From contig NZ_PGEZ01000002.1 in assembly GCF_002797495.1 (NCBI RefSeq), positions 372,001 to 436,000 on the forward strand: 64,000 nt of DNA, in the 5' to 3' direction. The translations under genes were made by a program, and so were the position numbers. Under the pieces are notes generated by a model. The model was not told the origin of the DNA and did not search any database. It saw nothing but the letters and a program-made list of their open reading frames with translations. The DNA is from Mumia flava (GTDB lineage: Bacteria > Actinomycetota > Actinomycetes > Propionibacteriales > Nocardioidaceae). Below, piece by piece: positions 33,868 to 43,800 of the stretch (position 1 is the stretch's first letter; each line of letters starts with the position of its first letter).

Positions 33868-36336
33868 TCACCACCATCCGTCGTCCTCGACGAGCTCACC
33901 GCCCTCGACGCTGAACGTCACGGTGTAGTCGATGTCGACCTCGCCCTCGTACGGCTCGGCCTCGTCGCGTCCGAAGAAGCTGTCCGGTTGGGCGGGAAGC
34001 GTGCCCGACGTCGTGGCCTTGCCGTCGGCGACGGTCACGTAGATCGAGTCCGGCGTCTGGGCCTCGGCCGTGATCGTAGGCTTCGTGACGAGCTTCCAGC
34101 GGAAGCCGGTCGCTTCGTCCGCCTCCCAGCCCCAGTCCTCGATCCCGCAGTCCTCGGGCTCGGGCGTCGTCGCCTTCAGGCACGTGTCCAGCTCCGACTC
34201 GACCTGATCCTCGGCAGCCTGCAGGGCCTGGTCAGTCAGCGCGTAGACGAGCGTCGGGCCGTACCAGTCGTACGTCTCACCGACGGGCGCGGCGCCGACC
34301 GCCTCGGTCAGCTCGACACCATCGTCCGGGACACCGTCCGGCGCCAGATTCACCGTGAGCGTCGGCGACGCCAGCAACGGCGACGCATCGGGCAGCGTCA
34401 CCTCCCACGTCCCGGGGAAGGCGGCGAAGCCGTAGCCGCTGCCGCTCTGCGCGACGTCGACTCCGTTCACCACCAAGGTGTCGATGTCTGATCCGACCGA
34501 CGCCGACAGATCTGCGACCGGAACCTCCGGGGGCTCGAGCTCCCACGAGTCGAAGAGGACGAACCGCCGCCCGGTGCTTCGCACGGTGAACCACGCCGAC
34601 TGCTTGGCCCCGTCCTGATCCCACCGGGCCTGCACCCGCACAGTGTCGTCACCGCGTTCTCTTGTACGGACGATCTCGACGCCGGTCGGCCGACCCTCGA
34701 CGTCGCCGTAGACATCGTTCGACAGCAGCACGCGCTGCGCGCTCGGCAGATCCGGATCGGCCATGGCGACGGCCGCCTCCGCGTCCCCGTCCTCGAGCGC
34801 CGCCAGGTAGGACTCGACGGGTGCCTCGGGTGGGAAGAACACGCTGCTGACGACGGACCGCACGACGACGAACCCGAGGATCAGCACCAGGCCGCCGGCC
34901 ACGCCACCCACGATCAGCAGCGCCCTGCGGCGATCGACGGGCTCGACCGTACGGGCGGTGCTGCCGGGCTCGGCCCGAGCCGGATCCGAGCCCGGACCTG
35001 GAGCCGGCCGCGGCGCATCCGGCCGTGCAGCGGGTGGTGCCGCCTGCACGGTCGACGGCGTGAGGAGACGCACCAGACCAGGTGGAGCGAGGGCGATCAC
35101 TGCCGGAGCCCAGTAGCGTGCCGCGACCTCGATCAGCCCGCCCCACAGCGCAGCGACGAAGATGGTCCAGGGTGCGAGAGCCAGAGACCCGTCGAGCGCG
35201 CCTGAGAAGAACCCTCCGTACAGCGCGCCCGACCCGTGGACCCACGTCAGAAGCGTCGCCCCTATAGCGACCACTCCCAGGACCGTCGGGGTCGCCCACC
35301 CCGTCGACCAGTCCCCTGTGGAGCCCTGGAGTGCGCGCCGCGCCGAGGCGACGACCACGCCGAATATCGGGATCAGGACGAGCAGCCATCCCCAGGCCGG
35401 GGTGTCGCTGGCGAAGAGTGTGCTGGTCTCCGCCGGGATCGCCGTCCCACTGATCGTGATGCCACCGAACGAGGCGAACGTCAGCAGGTACATGACGCCG
35501 TTCGGGAGCGCACCGGCGGCTGTCGCCACCGCGGCCGACACGCCACTGCCGAGCCCCATCAGGACGACGACGATGAACGACAGCAGCGCGACGGTGGGGA
35601 CGGCCGCCCACAGCAACGCGTCGATGGCATCGCGAATCGGCCGTGCGACCGTGAGACCCAATTTCCCGAGGTCGGGCCACCATCCTGCGAAGGACGACCC
35701 GAACGCGGCGCCGATCGTCCCGACGACGACTCCGCCGACGAACGCGACCAGCGGGTTCGCACCGAGCGCACCCTGGTCGAAGGACGCATCCGATGGCGCG
35801 AAGCGGAAAATCGCCGCGAGCACGGCCGCCAGGACGCCGAGAGCACCGCCAGTCGCGAGGGAGGCCCACCAGCGGTCGGCGACGGCGATGGGGCCGGCCA
35901 GGCGTTCCTCGCGCCGCGTGGTGATTGCGGCCCATCCAGCCGCGACGACCAAGACCACGAGGGTCACCGAGAGCGGGACGAAGAACAACGACGCCGACGA
36001 ACCGGACGCGCTGAACGACACCGGAGCCCCGAACGCCATCGAGAACGCTGTGACGACCAGCGCGATCAGGTCACCGACTCCCCCGCCGTCCGAGCTGTCG
36101 CCGCTGGTCTCACCTGACAGCGCGTGCGCGAAGGCAAGGAGCGCGATCGTGCTCACGACGAGTCCGGCGCCGTAGGCGACCACGGCTCCGAGCGCCGCGC
36201 GAGCGAGCCGCGGTCCGGGTGGCGGAGTTGCGTTGCCGGGAACCTGCGGTGGCCCTCCGTACGGGTGCGGGCCAGAGCTCTGCGACGCCGACCACGGCGG
36301 TCCGGGCGTGCGGTCGGGCGGGGTGTCGTCTGCCAT
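33868..36336 (-). CDS. Large polytopic membrane protein with extracytoplasmic C-terminal domain
   Basis: 822 residues from ATG 36336. A proline/glycine-rich cytoplasmic head (residues 1-42) is followed by about ten hydrophobic helices (residues 43-440), then a single helix (RRALLIVGGVAGGLVLILGFVVV) and an external domain with YLAALEDGDAEAAVAMADPD, like TcaA/DUF4878-type domains in which a small NTF2-like module follows a membrane anchor. Two cysteines (DTCLKATTPEPEDCGIEDW) may form a disulphide near the end. Function unknown; an envelope-stress or sensor role is a guess. It starts 80 bases upstream of the antitoxin-fusion gene and may be cotranscribed with it. Confidence 0.65.
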   Translation of the reverse strand: MADDTPPDRTPGPPWSASQSSGPHPYGGPPQVPGNATPPPGPRLARAALGAVVAYGAGLVVSTIALLAFAHALSGETSGDSSDGGGVGDLIALVVTAFSMAFGAPVSFSASGSSASLFFVPLSVTLVVLVVAAGWAAITTRREERLAGPIAVADRWWASLATGGALGVLAAVLAAIFRFAPSDASFDQGALGANPLVAFVGGVVVGTIGAAFGSSFAGWWPDLGKLGLTVARPIRDAIDALLWAAVPTVALLSFIVVVLMGLGSGVSAAVATAAGALPNGVMYLLTFASFGGITISGTAIPAETSTLFASDTPAWGWLLVLIPIFGVVVASARRALQGSTGDWSTGWATPTVLGVVAIGATLLTWVHGSGALYGGFFSGALDGSLALAPWTIFVAALWGGLIEVAARYWAPAVIALAPPGLVRLLTPSTVQAAPPAARPDAPRPAPGPGSDPARAEPGSTARTVEPVDRRRALLIVGGVAGGLVLILGFVVVRSVVSSVFFPPEAPVESYLAALEDGDAEAAVAMADPDLPSAQRVLLSNDVYGDVEGRPTGVEIVRTRERGDDTVRVQARWDQDGAKQSAWFTVRSTGRRFVLFDSWELEPPEVPVADLSASVGSDIDTLVVNGVDVAQSGSGYGFAAFPGTWEVTLPDASPLLASPTLTVNLAPDGVPDDGVELTEAVGAAPVGETYDWYGPTLVYALTDQALQAAEDQVESELDTCLKATTPEPEDCGIEDWGWEADEATGFRWKLVTKPTITAEAQTPDSIYVTVADGKATTSGTLPAQPDSFFGRDEAEPYEGEVDIDYTVTFSVEGGELVEDDGWW

Positions 36337-37059
36337 GTCAGTCCTCGAGTCTGGTGGCGGGCGGCGACCGGGTCGCCTCGACGGCGAGTGCCCACGACTT
36401 GTAGCAGCCCCAAGGGGTCACGCTCGCTTGCTTTGCAGCCGCGGATGAGCGCGCGAAGGAACGCGGCAAGCCCGCCAGCGAGCGGAAGGCATCCGGACGA
36501 CTCGTCGAGGGCCAGGTCGTCACGAAAGGGAAACAAGCAGGCCGAGGACCAGTACAAACATGCCATGCATCGCGAGGAGCCCCACGGGTCGTGCTCCGCT
36601 GGGTCTGCGGCGCGTAGGAGACGAGCAAGCCGAACACGGAACGCCGAGCGCGAGCCGCACTCGTCGCCCACCGGCGGCACTGCGAGCTCGATCCGCTGCC
36701 CCACGCGGAGGCGGCGCTCGCCGAACCCGAACGTGCCATGAACGACGCGCGCGAGGCGATAACGGTGCTCAGGAGCTAGCTCGACCGCGCCGCTCTCGCG
36801 CGTGCGCGCGCCGCGTCCGTCACTCTCACGACTCCCGCAGCGTCCTCGTGACGTCCGGCGGGCTCCAATCGAGCGCGCGGAGCGCCCCACGACGGCGAGG
36901 CCGCCACGGATGCGGGAAACGGGGGGCGTGCCCAACGCGTTGGGTAGACACCCGTGCATCGTGTCGTGAACGGTGGAGCGGAGCAACCGATCGAGCTCGT
37001 GGGACGAGCCCTCGAGTTGGCCACGGGCAGGCTTCGCCTGCACGACAGGACCGCGCAAC
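36337..37059. other. 723-base stretch without a confident gene; possible gene remnants
   Basis: No open frame here has a convincing start, composition and family. Two fragments look formerly coding. On the plus strand an open 54-codon piece without a start (36618-36779) reads TERRARAALVAHRRHCELDP then LPHAEAALAEPERAMNDAR. On the minus strand a short hydrophobic run (MHGMFVLVLGLLVSLS, ending at 36520) resembles the end of a membrane protein. This is more consistent with decay than with functional genes and marks the entry to the accessory region. Confidence 0.4.
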
Positions 37060-37431
37060 GTGACAGATGCCCAGGTGCACTGCGTGGACGGGTGCGGTGC
37101 GGGGATCACCGACGACCTCGTGATCAAGCTCGGCAGACCGTGCCCGAGGTGCGGCGCACCGACGGCCGTTCCGGTGCACCCGCCGTGGTGCCTTCGCGAC
37201 GAGACGATCCATCCGCATCGCCATGAGCGGCTCCTGACCGACGACCCGAAATACGGCGTGACACTTCTGCGCCACACTGGCCTGAAACCCAAGTACGACC
37301 ACGACATCGTCACCGTCGAGGTGGATGCGCTCGAGCTGCAGCACCCGGCGGAGGTGCGCAGCATCGGCGAAGCAATCATCCGCGCCGCGGATGAGGTGGC
37401 CGAGCTGATGGCACGGCCGCGCGAGAACTAG
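37060..37431 (+). CDS. Small protein with cysteine pairs (possible zinc ribbon), unknown function
   Basis: 123 residues from GTG 37060, with AGGA 9 bases before it; the frame is open further upstream but that part is low-complexity. CVDGCGAG near residue 8 and CPRCG near residue 30 make a C-X3-C plus C-X2-C set that could bind zinc. The remainder (YGVTLLRHTGLKPKYDHDIVTVEVDALEL, then a helix) matches nothing I recognise. It stands between unrelated minus-strand genes. Confidence 0.5.
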   Translation: MTDAQVHCVDGCGAGITDDLVIKLGRPCPRCGAPTAVPVHPPWCLRDETIHPHRHERLLTDDPKYGVTLLRHTGLKPKYDHDIVTVEVDALELQHPAEVRSIGEAIIRAADEVAELMARPREN

Positions 37432-37536
37432 CGGCGCGTCGTCGGCCGTACCGCGGATCCCTACTAGCAGTCCCTTAGCCGTCAGATCCGTAGGAGACAA
37501 CCGAAATCGCGAGGGGTCGAACAACGACGAGGCCGG

Positions 37537-38487
37537 CTAGAGTGCCCCGAGCAACTTGGCCTTTGCGGCGGCAAACTCTTCGTCGGACAGGATGCCGTCT
37601 CTATGCAAGGCAGCAAGGTCACGAATTCGTTCGCCGACCGTCGAGCCGATCACAGGCTGGCTCGGAGGCGCCGCGTGACGATCCGCGTCGAATCCGGCAG
37701 CAGCAGCGGATAGCGCGTCCCGAGTAGCGGAGTCCTGGGGCGCCGACGGATGGACCCCGAGCACGGCGTTCGCCGCGGCCTCCAGCGCGAGCGCCACCTC
37801 GTTGTGACCCTTGTCGCTAGTCTTCATCACTCCGTTGTGTCGTTGGTTGGTCAAGGTGTGAATCTGCTTGTCTGTGGCGATCGTCAGGAACGACTTTCGA
37901 GCGTCATTCGAAGCGAGGTGGGCCACCCCCGCCATCGCGAGCCCCGGCGCGCTGCCCTTGATCAGGGTTTTCCCGCCCTTGAAGATCCCGGCGACGGCCG
38001 GGCCCACAGCGCCCTCCAGGGCCGACGCCACACCGCTCACCCGATCCTGTGCGGGCGGCGTGAACTTGAGTGAGCGAAGGCGCTCGTACTGCGTGTTCTT
38101 GTCTATGCTCTTGGGTCCAGTACCGGTGATGCCCTCAGCCCACGAGGCGACGCGGACAAATCCGTTCTCATAGATCTCGATTGTGGAGGTTCCGAACACA
38201 CCGCTGGTCACGAGGGCACCTGCCGCGACTGCATCCTCGGCTTGCCGCCGCATCAGTTCCTCCTTTGCCGCCTTCTTGTCCGCGGAGGACCTCCTGACTG
38301 CCGCACCGAGCTTGCCGAACGTGCCTTCCTTCTTGGCTGCAGGAACCTCAGCCACCGGCTCGACAGCAGGAACCGGTCCCACAGGTTCGACAGCGGTACG
38401 CACGTGCTCAGTCCACGAGGAACCGTCCCAGTAGCGCTCGTTTCCCTGTCCATCTGGATACCAGCCGGCGGCGGCCTGCTCACTCAT
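37537..38487 (-). CDS. DUF2510- and SHOCT-domain protein
   Basis: 316 residues from ATG 38487. The N-terminal AAAGWYPDGQGNERYWDGSSWTEH is a DUF2510 domain, usually found at the cytoplasmic end of actinobacterial membrane or regulatory proteins. The C-terminal IRDLAALHRDGILSDEEFAAAKAKLLG is a SHOCT helical hairpin. Between them (residues about 90-230) lies a globular domain with TSTIEIYENGFVRVASW and SIDKNTQYERLRSL, like PH-type domains joined to SHOCT in other species. No transmembrane helix. A role in oligomerisation or regulation is likely, but the process is unknown. Confidence 0.7.
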   Translation of the reverse strand: MSEQAAAGWYPDGQGNERYWDGSSWTEHVRTAVEPVGPVPAVEPVAEVPAAKKEGTFGKLGAAVRRSSADKKAAKEELMRRQAEDAVAAGALVTSGVFGTSTIEIYENGFVRVASWAEGITGTGPKSIDKNTQYERLRSLKFTPPAQDRVSGVASALEGAVGPAVAGIFKGGKTLIKGSAPGLAMAGVAHLASNDARKSFLTIATDKQIHTLTNQRHNGVMKTSDKGHNEVALALEAAANAVLGVHPSAPQDSATRDALSAAAAGFDADRHAAPPSQPVIGSTVGERIRDLAALHRDGILSDEEFAAAKAKLLGAL

Positions 38488-38589
38488 GCGGCACATTTTG
38501 TCAAAGGGCCCCCGCCAGCGGGGCCGTTCCGGCAGACCCGACCCACTATTCGGACCTCACCGTTACGCATCTCATGCAAAGCTGTGCGC

Positions 38590-39474
38590 GTGGAGAGCGC
38601 CAGCGAGGAGAAGCTCCGTCAGCTGATCATGCACGCGCTGGCCGAGAAGACGGCCGAGAACGGTTACGTCACCCGCGATCAGCTCAGCGCGCTTGAGGTC
38701 GACGGGAAGCCGCGACGTGTCATCGACCAGTCACGCGGCATCTGGAATCCCCGGGACATGGCGGCGACGCTGGCGGTGGTCTCCTCCCCCGACGGGCCGT
38801 ACGACGACCAGCACCTGTCGGACTCGCTGTTCCGCTACGACTACCGCGCCGGATCCATCCACGGGGACAACACGAAGCTGCGGCGCGCCCACGAACTCGA
38901 GCTGCCGATCATCCTGCTGCGCAAGATCGCCGCCGGGCAGTACGTTCCGGTCTTCCCTGTGTACGTCGTAGCGGACGATCATGCGAACCGGCAGTTCGTC
39001 CTCGCGCTCGACGAGAGCCTGCGTTTCCTGCACGACCCGATGCACCTCAGCGAGTCCGAGCGCCGTTACGCCCGGCGGGTGGCGAAGCAGCGGCTGCACC
39101 AGCCCGAGTTCCGTGGACGCATCCTGCGTGCGTACGAGACGCAGTGCGCGGTCTGCCGGCTCAAGCACGGACGGCTTCTCGACGCCGCACACATCATCGG
39201 CGATGCCGAGGACGGCGGCGAACCCGTTGTCGTGAATGGGCTTAGCCTGTGCAAGATCCACCACGCGGCCTACGACGCGAACCTGCTCGGGATCTCCCCT
39301 GACTACGTCGTCCAAATCGATCGCGATCTGCTCGAAGAGACCGACGGCCCGATGCTGAGGCACGGGCTGCAGGAGATGGACAAGCAGCCACTTCAGCTGC
39401 CCGCACGACGACGCGAACAGCCCGACCGCGAACGCCTGGCTCGGCGTTTCGAAACGTTCCGGGCGACGGGGTAA
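38590..39474 (+). CDS. HNH endonuclease, restriction type
   Basis: 294 residues from GTG 38590 (GTG 38584 is an alternative); the frame is open further upstream without support. The N-terminal two thirds include a DNA-binding-like region (TKLRRAHELELPIILLRKI) conserved in HNH restriction-like proteins. The HNH module begins with CAVCRL near residue 185, then LLDAAHIIGD near 200 and NGLSLCKIHHAAYDANLLGI near 218-237, providing Zn cysteines and the His-Asn-His core. No methyltransferase gene is next to it, so it may act on modified or foreign DNA. It is 19 bases from the DUF6884-GIY-YIG gene and probably in one unit with it. Confidence 0.82.
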   Translation: MESASEEKLRQLIMHALAEKTAENGYVTRDQLSALEVDGKPRRVIDQSRGIWNPRDMAATLAVVSSPDGPYDDQHLSDSLFRYDYRAGSIHGDNTKLRRAHELELPIILLRKIAAGQYVPVFPVYVVADDHANRQFVLALDESLRFLHDPMHLSESERRYARRVAKQRLHQPEFRGRILRAYETQCAVCRLKHGRLLDAAHIIGDAEDGGEPVVVNGLSLCKIHHAAYDANLLGISPDYVVQIDRDLLEETDGPMLRHGLQEMDKQPLQLPARRREQPDRERLARRFETFRATG

Positions 39475-39493
39475 GTGCGCGAGACTTCTCACG

Positions 39494-40801
39494 ATGGCGA
39501 ACTGGTCACCTCTACGCGAGGCACTCCGCACGGTCGACGACCGTGTCGTGTACCCATGGAAGGACCTCGACGCACTCGTGGGCGGGCTGCCCCGATCCGC
39601 CTACCAGTACGACGCATTCTGGAAGGGGCCGCGATCAGGGTGGCCCGGGTTCACCACGATCGATGTCCGCGTCGGCGAGTCCGTGACTTTCGTGCGCCGC
39701 CCGACCGGGCAGCACGCGACGGCGCCTGAACAGCAGCACAGGAGGCACCAGCAGCCCGCCGGTGTCGAGGTCGCCGACCTCCTTCTCGTCACCTGCGTCA
39801 AGCAGAAGCTCGACCACACGGCTCCGGCACGCGACCTCTACACCTCACCGCTCTTCCGCAAGGAGCGAGCATATGCAGAGGCGTCGGGCCTCCCCTGGTT
39901 CATCTTGTCGGCCGTCCACGGGCTGGTCGAGCCGGCGACCGTTCTCGAGCCATACGAGCTTCGGCTCTCTGCGACTCCGAGGTCGTATCGAAGTGAATGG
40001 GGCGCCCGGGTCGTCGCTGCGCTCGCCGAGCGGCTCGCCCCGCTGGGCAACCCGGTTGTCGAGGTTCATGCCGGCGCGGCGTACGCCGACCCGATCCGCC
40101 CGCTGCTGCTCGACCTGGGTTGTCGCGTCGTCGAACCACTGCGCGGCCTCACGATGGGTCAGCGCCTGGCCTGGTACAGGAGCACCCCTGGCTTGATGGA
40201 GTCAGGAAACTGGCAGAGCGCGCGGACGAACCTGAGCAGCACAGCGTATGAGACTCCCCGGCTGTCTGCGGTCGTCAGCGCACTAGCAAGTCCAGTCGAA
40301 TCCCGAACGCCGGCAGAGTTCCTCGCCACTGATGGCGCCGGTCTGCGTGTGCCGGGGCTCTACAGCTGGTGGGTCGACGCGACCGGCGCGCGTGAACTCG
40401 GGCGCGGTCTCGGCTTCGAGATCCAGCCCGGACTGATCTACGTGGGGCTCGCTGGCGCGACTCGCTCACGGAGCGGACGCCGATCCACCAACACGTTGTG
40501 GGGCCGTATCCGTGGGATGCATCTCGGCCGCCGCCACGAGTTCTCGACATTCCGCCGAACCCTCGGATCGGTCCTCGCAAACGCAACCGGTGAGCCAGCG
40601 ATCGATGAGACCAGCTTGACCGCCTGGATGCACGGCCACCTCACCGTCGTCGCGGTGCCTGTTCCGGACGGCGATGTGCTCAACTCTCTCGAAAGTGCCG
40701 TCCTGCAGGATCTCGACCCTCCGTTGAACCTCGCGAAGATGGCTCCGAGCCCGATCAGGCTCCGGCTCACCGAGCTTAGACGCACGTACGGCCGAAGCTG
40801 A
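39494..40801 (+). CDS. DUF6884 and GIY-YIG-like nuclease fusion protein
   Basis: 435 residues. After a small N-terminal domain (TVDDRVVYPWKDLDALVGGL), residues about 95-230 form a DUF6884/YaaA-like domain: LLLVTCVKQKLDHTAPARDL, YTSPLFRKERAYAEA, WFILSAVHGLVEPATVLEPYE. Residues about 283-430 look like a GIY-YIG nuclease: VPGLYSWWVD near 285 and GLIYVGLAG near 313, then WGRIRGMHLGRRHEFSTFRR. The YaaA superfamily includes DNA-binding and nucleobase-related proteins; pairing one with a nuclease suggests recognition of particular DNA. It follows an HNH nuclease and faces the Hhe-like gene with 16 bases between stops. Confidence 0.7.
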   Translation: MANWSPLREALRTVDDRVVYPWKDLDALVGGLPRSAYQYDAFWKGPRSGWPGFTTIDVRVGESVTFVRRPTGQHATAPEQQHRRHQQPAGVEVADLLLVTCVKQKLDHTAPARDLYTSPLFRKERAYAEASGLPWFILSAVHGLVEPATVLEPYELRLSATPRSYRSEWGARVVAALAERLAPLGNPVVEVHAGAAYADPIRPLLLDLGCRVVEPLRGLTMGQRLAWYRSTPGLMESGNWQSARTNLSSTAYETPRLSAVVSALASPVESRTPAEFLATDGAGLRVPGLYSWWVDATGARELGRGLGFEIQPGLIYVGLAGATRSRSGRRSTNTLWGRIRGMHLGRRHEFSTFRRTLGSVLANATGEPAIDETSLTAWMHGHLTVVAVPVPDGDVLNSLESAVLQDLDPPLNLAKMAPSPIRLRLTELRRTYGRS

Positions 40802-40817
40802 TCCACGACGCGACGCA

Positions 40818-43800
40818 TCAGCCGCCTTCGGACAAGCGCAGAACCCCTTTCTCACTCCGCTCGATGTAACCCTCCCGAAGGGCACGATCGATCGCGCTAC
40901 GCACCCCCGCTGCGATGTCGTTGCCCTGCCGGCGCCACCCGAACACCGACATCATCGCCCCGATCACTGCTTCGTCGCTGATGCTGACCGCATCGCCGAC
41001 CGCGTAGATCAGTGCCTGGGTCAGCTCATCGATCCCGATCTGTCCGATCGATCGGATCGCTTCCTCGTCCTGAGGCACCCGTACGATGACCCTCGCATCG
41101 CCCTGGATACTGATGATCCCGTTCAGATCTTCAGCCGGTCGAGCACCCTTGATGACGATCCGCTCGAGTACGTACCTCACGTTCTCCCGGATGGCTGATC
41201 CGATGCGGCCCACGCCGAAGGCCTCGCGCAGGCGGGTGTACACGAGATCGGTGTGAATCGGGGCCTCGACTTCGAGCAGACGGGTGAGGTAGCTGCGAAT
41301 GGCCGGGCGCGCTTCGACCGAACGAAGCTCGTACGGAGTCGTGGCTCCCTGCGAGTAGACCTCGTAGGGGACGGCCCACTTCGGCGGGGCGTCAGGATCG
41401 AAATCCTCGACCTCCAGCTGAATCTCTGAGCTCGGCTGCGGCGTTCCCCGGCTTGCTCCGCCCCGCGAGACACCCGCGTGTGCTGCCTGAATTGCTGCGT
41501 GCAGACGCTTGGTCTGCGTCGGCCGATCGCGGTACCAGCTCAGGCCCCAGATGCGATGGAGATTCCACCCGAGCCCCTCGAGAACCGACGCACGCAGTCG
41601 GTCGCGATCGCGGGCAGACCGCGCCGAATGGTAGGCAGCCCCGTCGCACTCGACTCCGATGAGAAACTCACCGGGGCGGTCCGGGTGCTTCACCCCGAGG
41701 TCGATTCGGTAGCCCGACACTCCGACCTGCGGCTGGACCTCGTACCCCCACGAGCGGATGACGCGCAGGACGTCCTCCTCGAACGGGCTCTCCACATCGC
41801 CGTGATCAGGATCAATGTTGAGGCCGAGAGCCGAGACGCCTCGCTCCGCGAACGCCAGGTACGTCCGCAAGTGCTCGACGTTCGCGTTTGCGCTCGGCGG
41901 GATGTCGGTCGACCGCAGCGACGAAACGACCTCGACACGGCGGCGCGCCCGGGTGACCGCGACATTCAGTCGGCGCCATCCGGACTTCTGATTGAGCGCG
42001 CCGAAGTGCGTGCTCACCTTGTGGGCCTCGTCAGGGCCGTAGCCGATCGAGAAGATGATGAGGTCGCGCTCGTCACCCTGAACGTTCTCGATGCTCTTGA
42101 CGAAGAAGCCCCCGAGTCGGTCATGGTCGTCCAGCATCGCCGCGACGGCCGGATCATCATCGGCGCGCTGCTCCACGGCCTGCAGGATGGCGTCCTGCTG
42201 AGCAGCCGAGAAGGTCACGACGCCGACCGACATCTCAGGATGTTCATGGGCGTGGTACGCGATCCGGTCAACGACAGCGCCGGCCTCGATCGGGTTGTCC
42301 CGCGCACCGCCCCTGCGGTAGACACCAGGCACGTGGAAGAGCTCCACCCCCAGATCGGGTGCATCGAACACAGCCCCCGGGAACGACTGCAGGGTCTGGT
42401 CGTCCGGTGCGTAGAAACGGTTGTTCGAGAACGCGATGAGGTCCTCGTGCTGGCTCCGGTAGTGCCAGGACAGCGGCAGCTGCGGCAGGACACCGGCCTT
42501 GCACACGCTGAGGATTGACTCGAACTCGTCGGGCTCGTCGTCGTCGCCGTCCTCCGCTTCGACGGCTGCTTGGAAGAACGCGGTCGGCGGGAGCTGCTTG
42601 TCGTCGCCGGCGACGATGAGCTGGCGTCCCCGATAGATGCAGTTCACGGCATCCGACGGCAGCACCTGAGACGCCTCGTCGAAGATCACCACGTCGAACC
42701 GCATGTCGCCCGGCAGGAACTGCGACACCGTCAGTGGGCTCATCATGAAACACGGCTTGAGCGACTGGACGATTTCCGACGCGACGTCGAGCACCTCCCG
42801 AATCGGCTTGTGCCGCGACTTCTTCTGCGCCTCACGCAGAATCAGCTGCGCGCCCGCCGATTGCGTGCTCCGCGGCCTCGCGTCGCTGCACGCGCGCACA
42901 ACCTCGGCGTACGCGAGGTCGACGAGCTCCTTGTCGCTCTCACGGAACGCCGTCACGAGCGCGTCTCGGTCACCCGCGCGGAACTTCTTCAGCCGCTTGT
43001 CGGCGGCGACCGTACCCTCGATCCACGCCTGGAGGACGGCCCACCGCAAGCGGGGTGCGACCTCGTCGGATGGTGGTGGTCCGTCGAGCAGGGCATCCAG
43101 AACCGGCCCGAGCTCAGCGCCTCGCAGATCCGCGCAGGTCTCGACGAACTGGATCCACTCGTCGACGTCGGCGACGGCTGTGCTCGCCATCTCCGCGAGG
43201 AGCTCAGCGGCCTCGCGGATGTCGGCATCGAGGTTGGTGCGGATCTCCGCAGACCGCAACGGTTCGAACGATGAGAGAAACGCCTCCCGATGCTTGCCCC
43301 ACGACTCGATGAGTTCCGCCATGTCGGTCGCGGAGATCGTGGGCCGGCGCATTCGCTCGGCCGTGAGCGCGCCGACGGCACCCCCTGTGTGGGTCCTGAC
43401 GCGCTCGGCCCAGTCGAGCGCGGAAGCCAGCGAGGTCCAGTCGGTCTCGATGCCGACGTAACCGTCGCCGAGGAGAGCCAGATCGTCGTCGTAGGAGTCG
43501 AAGATGCGGGACCGGTGCTCGGTGAGCTCAGCCACGTCGTGCAGGATCTCTGCTGCTCTGGCGAGTGTCAGGTCATCGGAGAGCGCAGAGACGACGTGCT
43601 CGGCCGCACCGAGTCCGGGCGCGAGATCCGAGACCGTCCTGTCGACCCAGCTGACGATCGCGTCCACCGGCCACCCTCGAACCGCCGACGTGACCTCCGC
43701 GCGTACCGCTGCACCCATCAGGTCGTCCCACGCTCGAATCCGCTCGGCCAGCGCGGCCGCGATCGGCCCCAGACGTGGATCCTGCTGCGCGTCCGCGGCG

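Noticed and set aside
36520-36585. A 21-residue hydrophobic minus-strand peptide as a toxin-like small gene
   Set aside because: No ribosome site and no antitoxin or antisense RNA candidate; more likely a remnant.
37450-37495. Inverted repeat CGGATC / GATCCG between two genes as an attachment site
   Set aside because: Only six base pairs, no direct-repeat partner and no integrase found.
37500-37536. Possible SOS box (TCGAAC at about 37517)
   Set aside because: The second half-site GTTCGA is absent at the required spacing.
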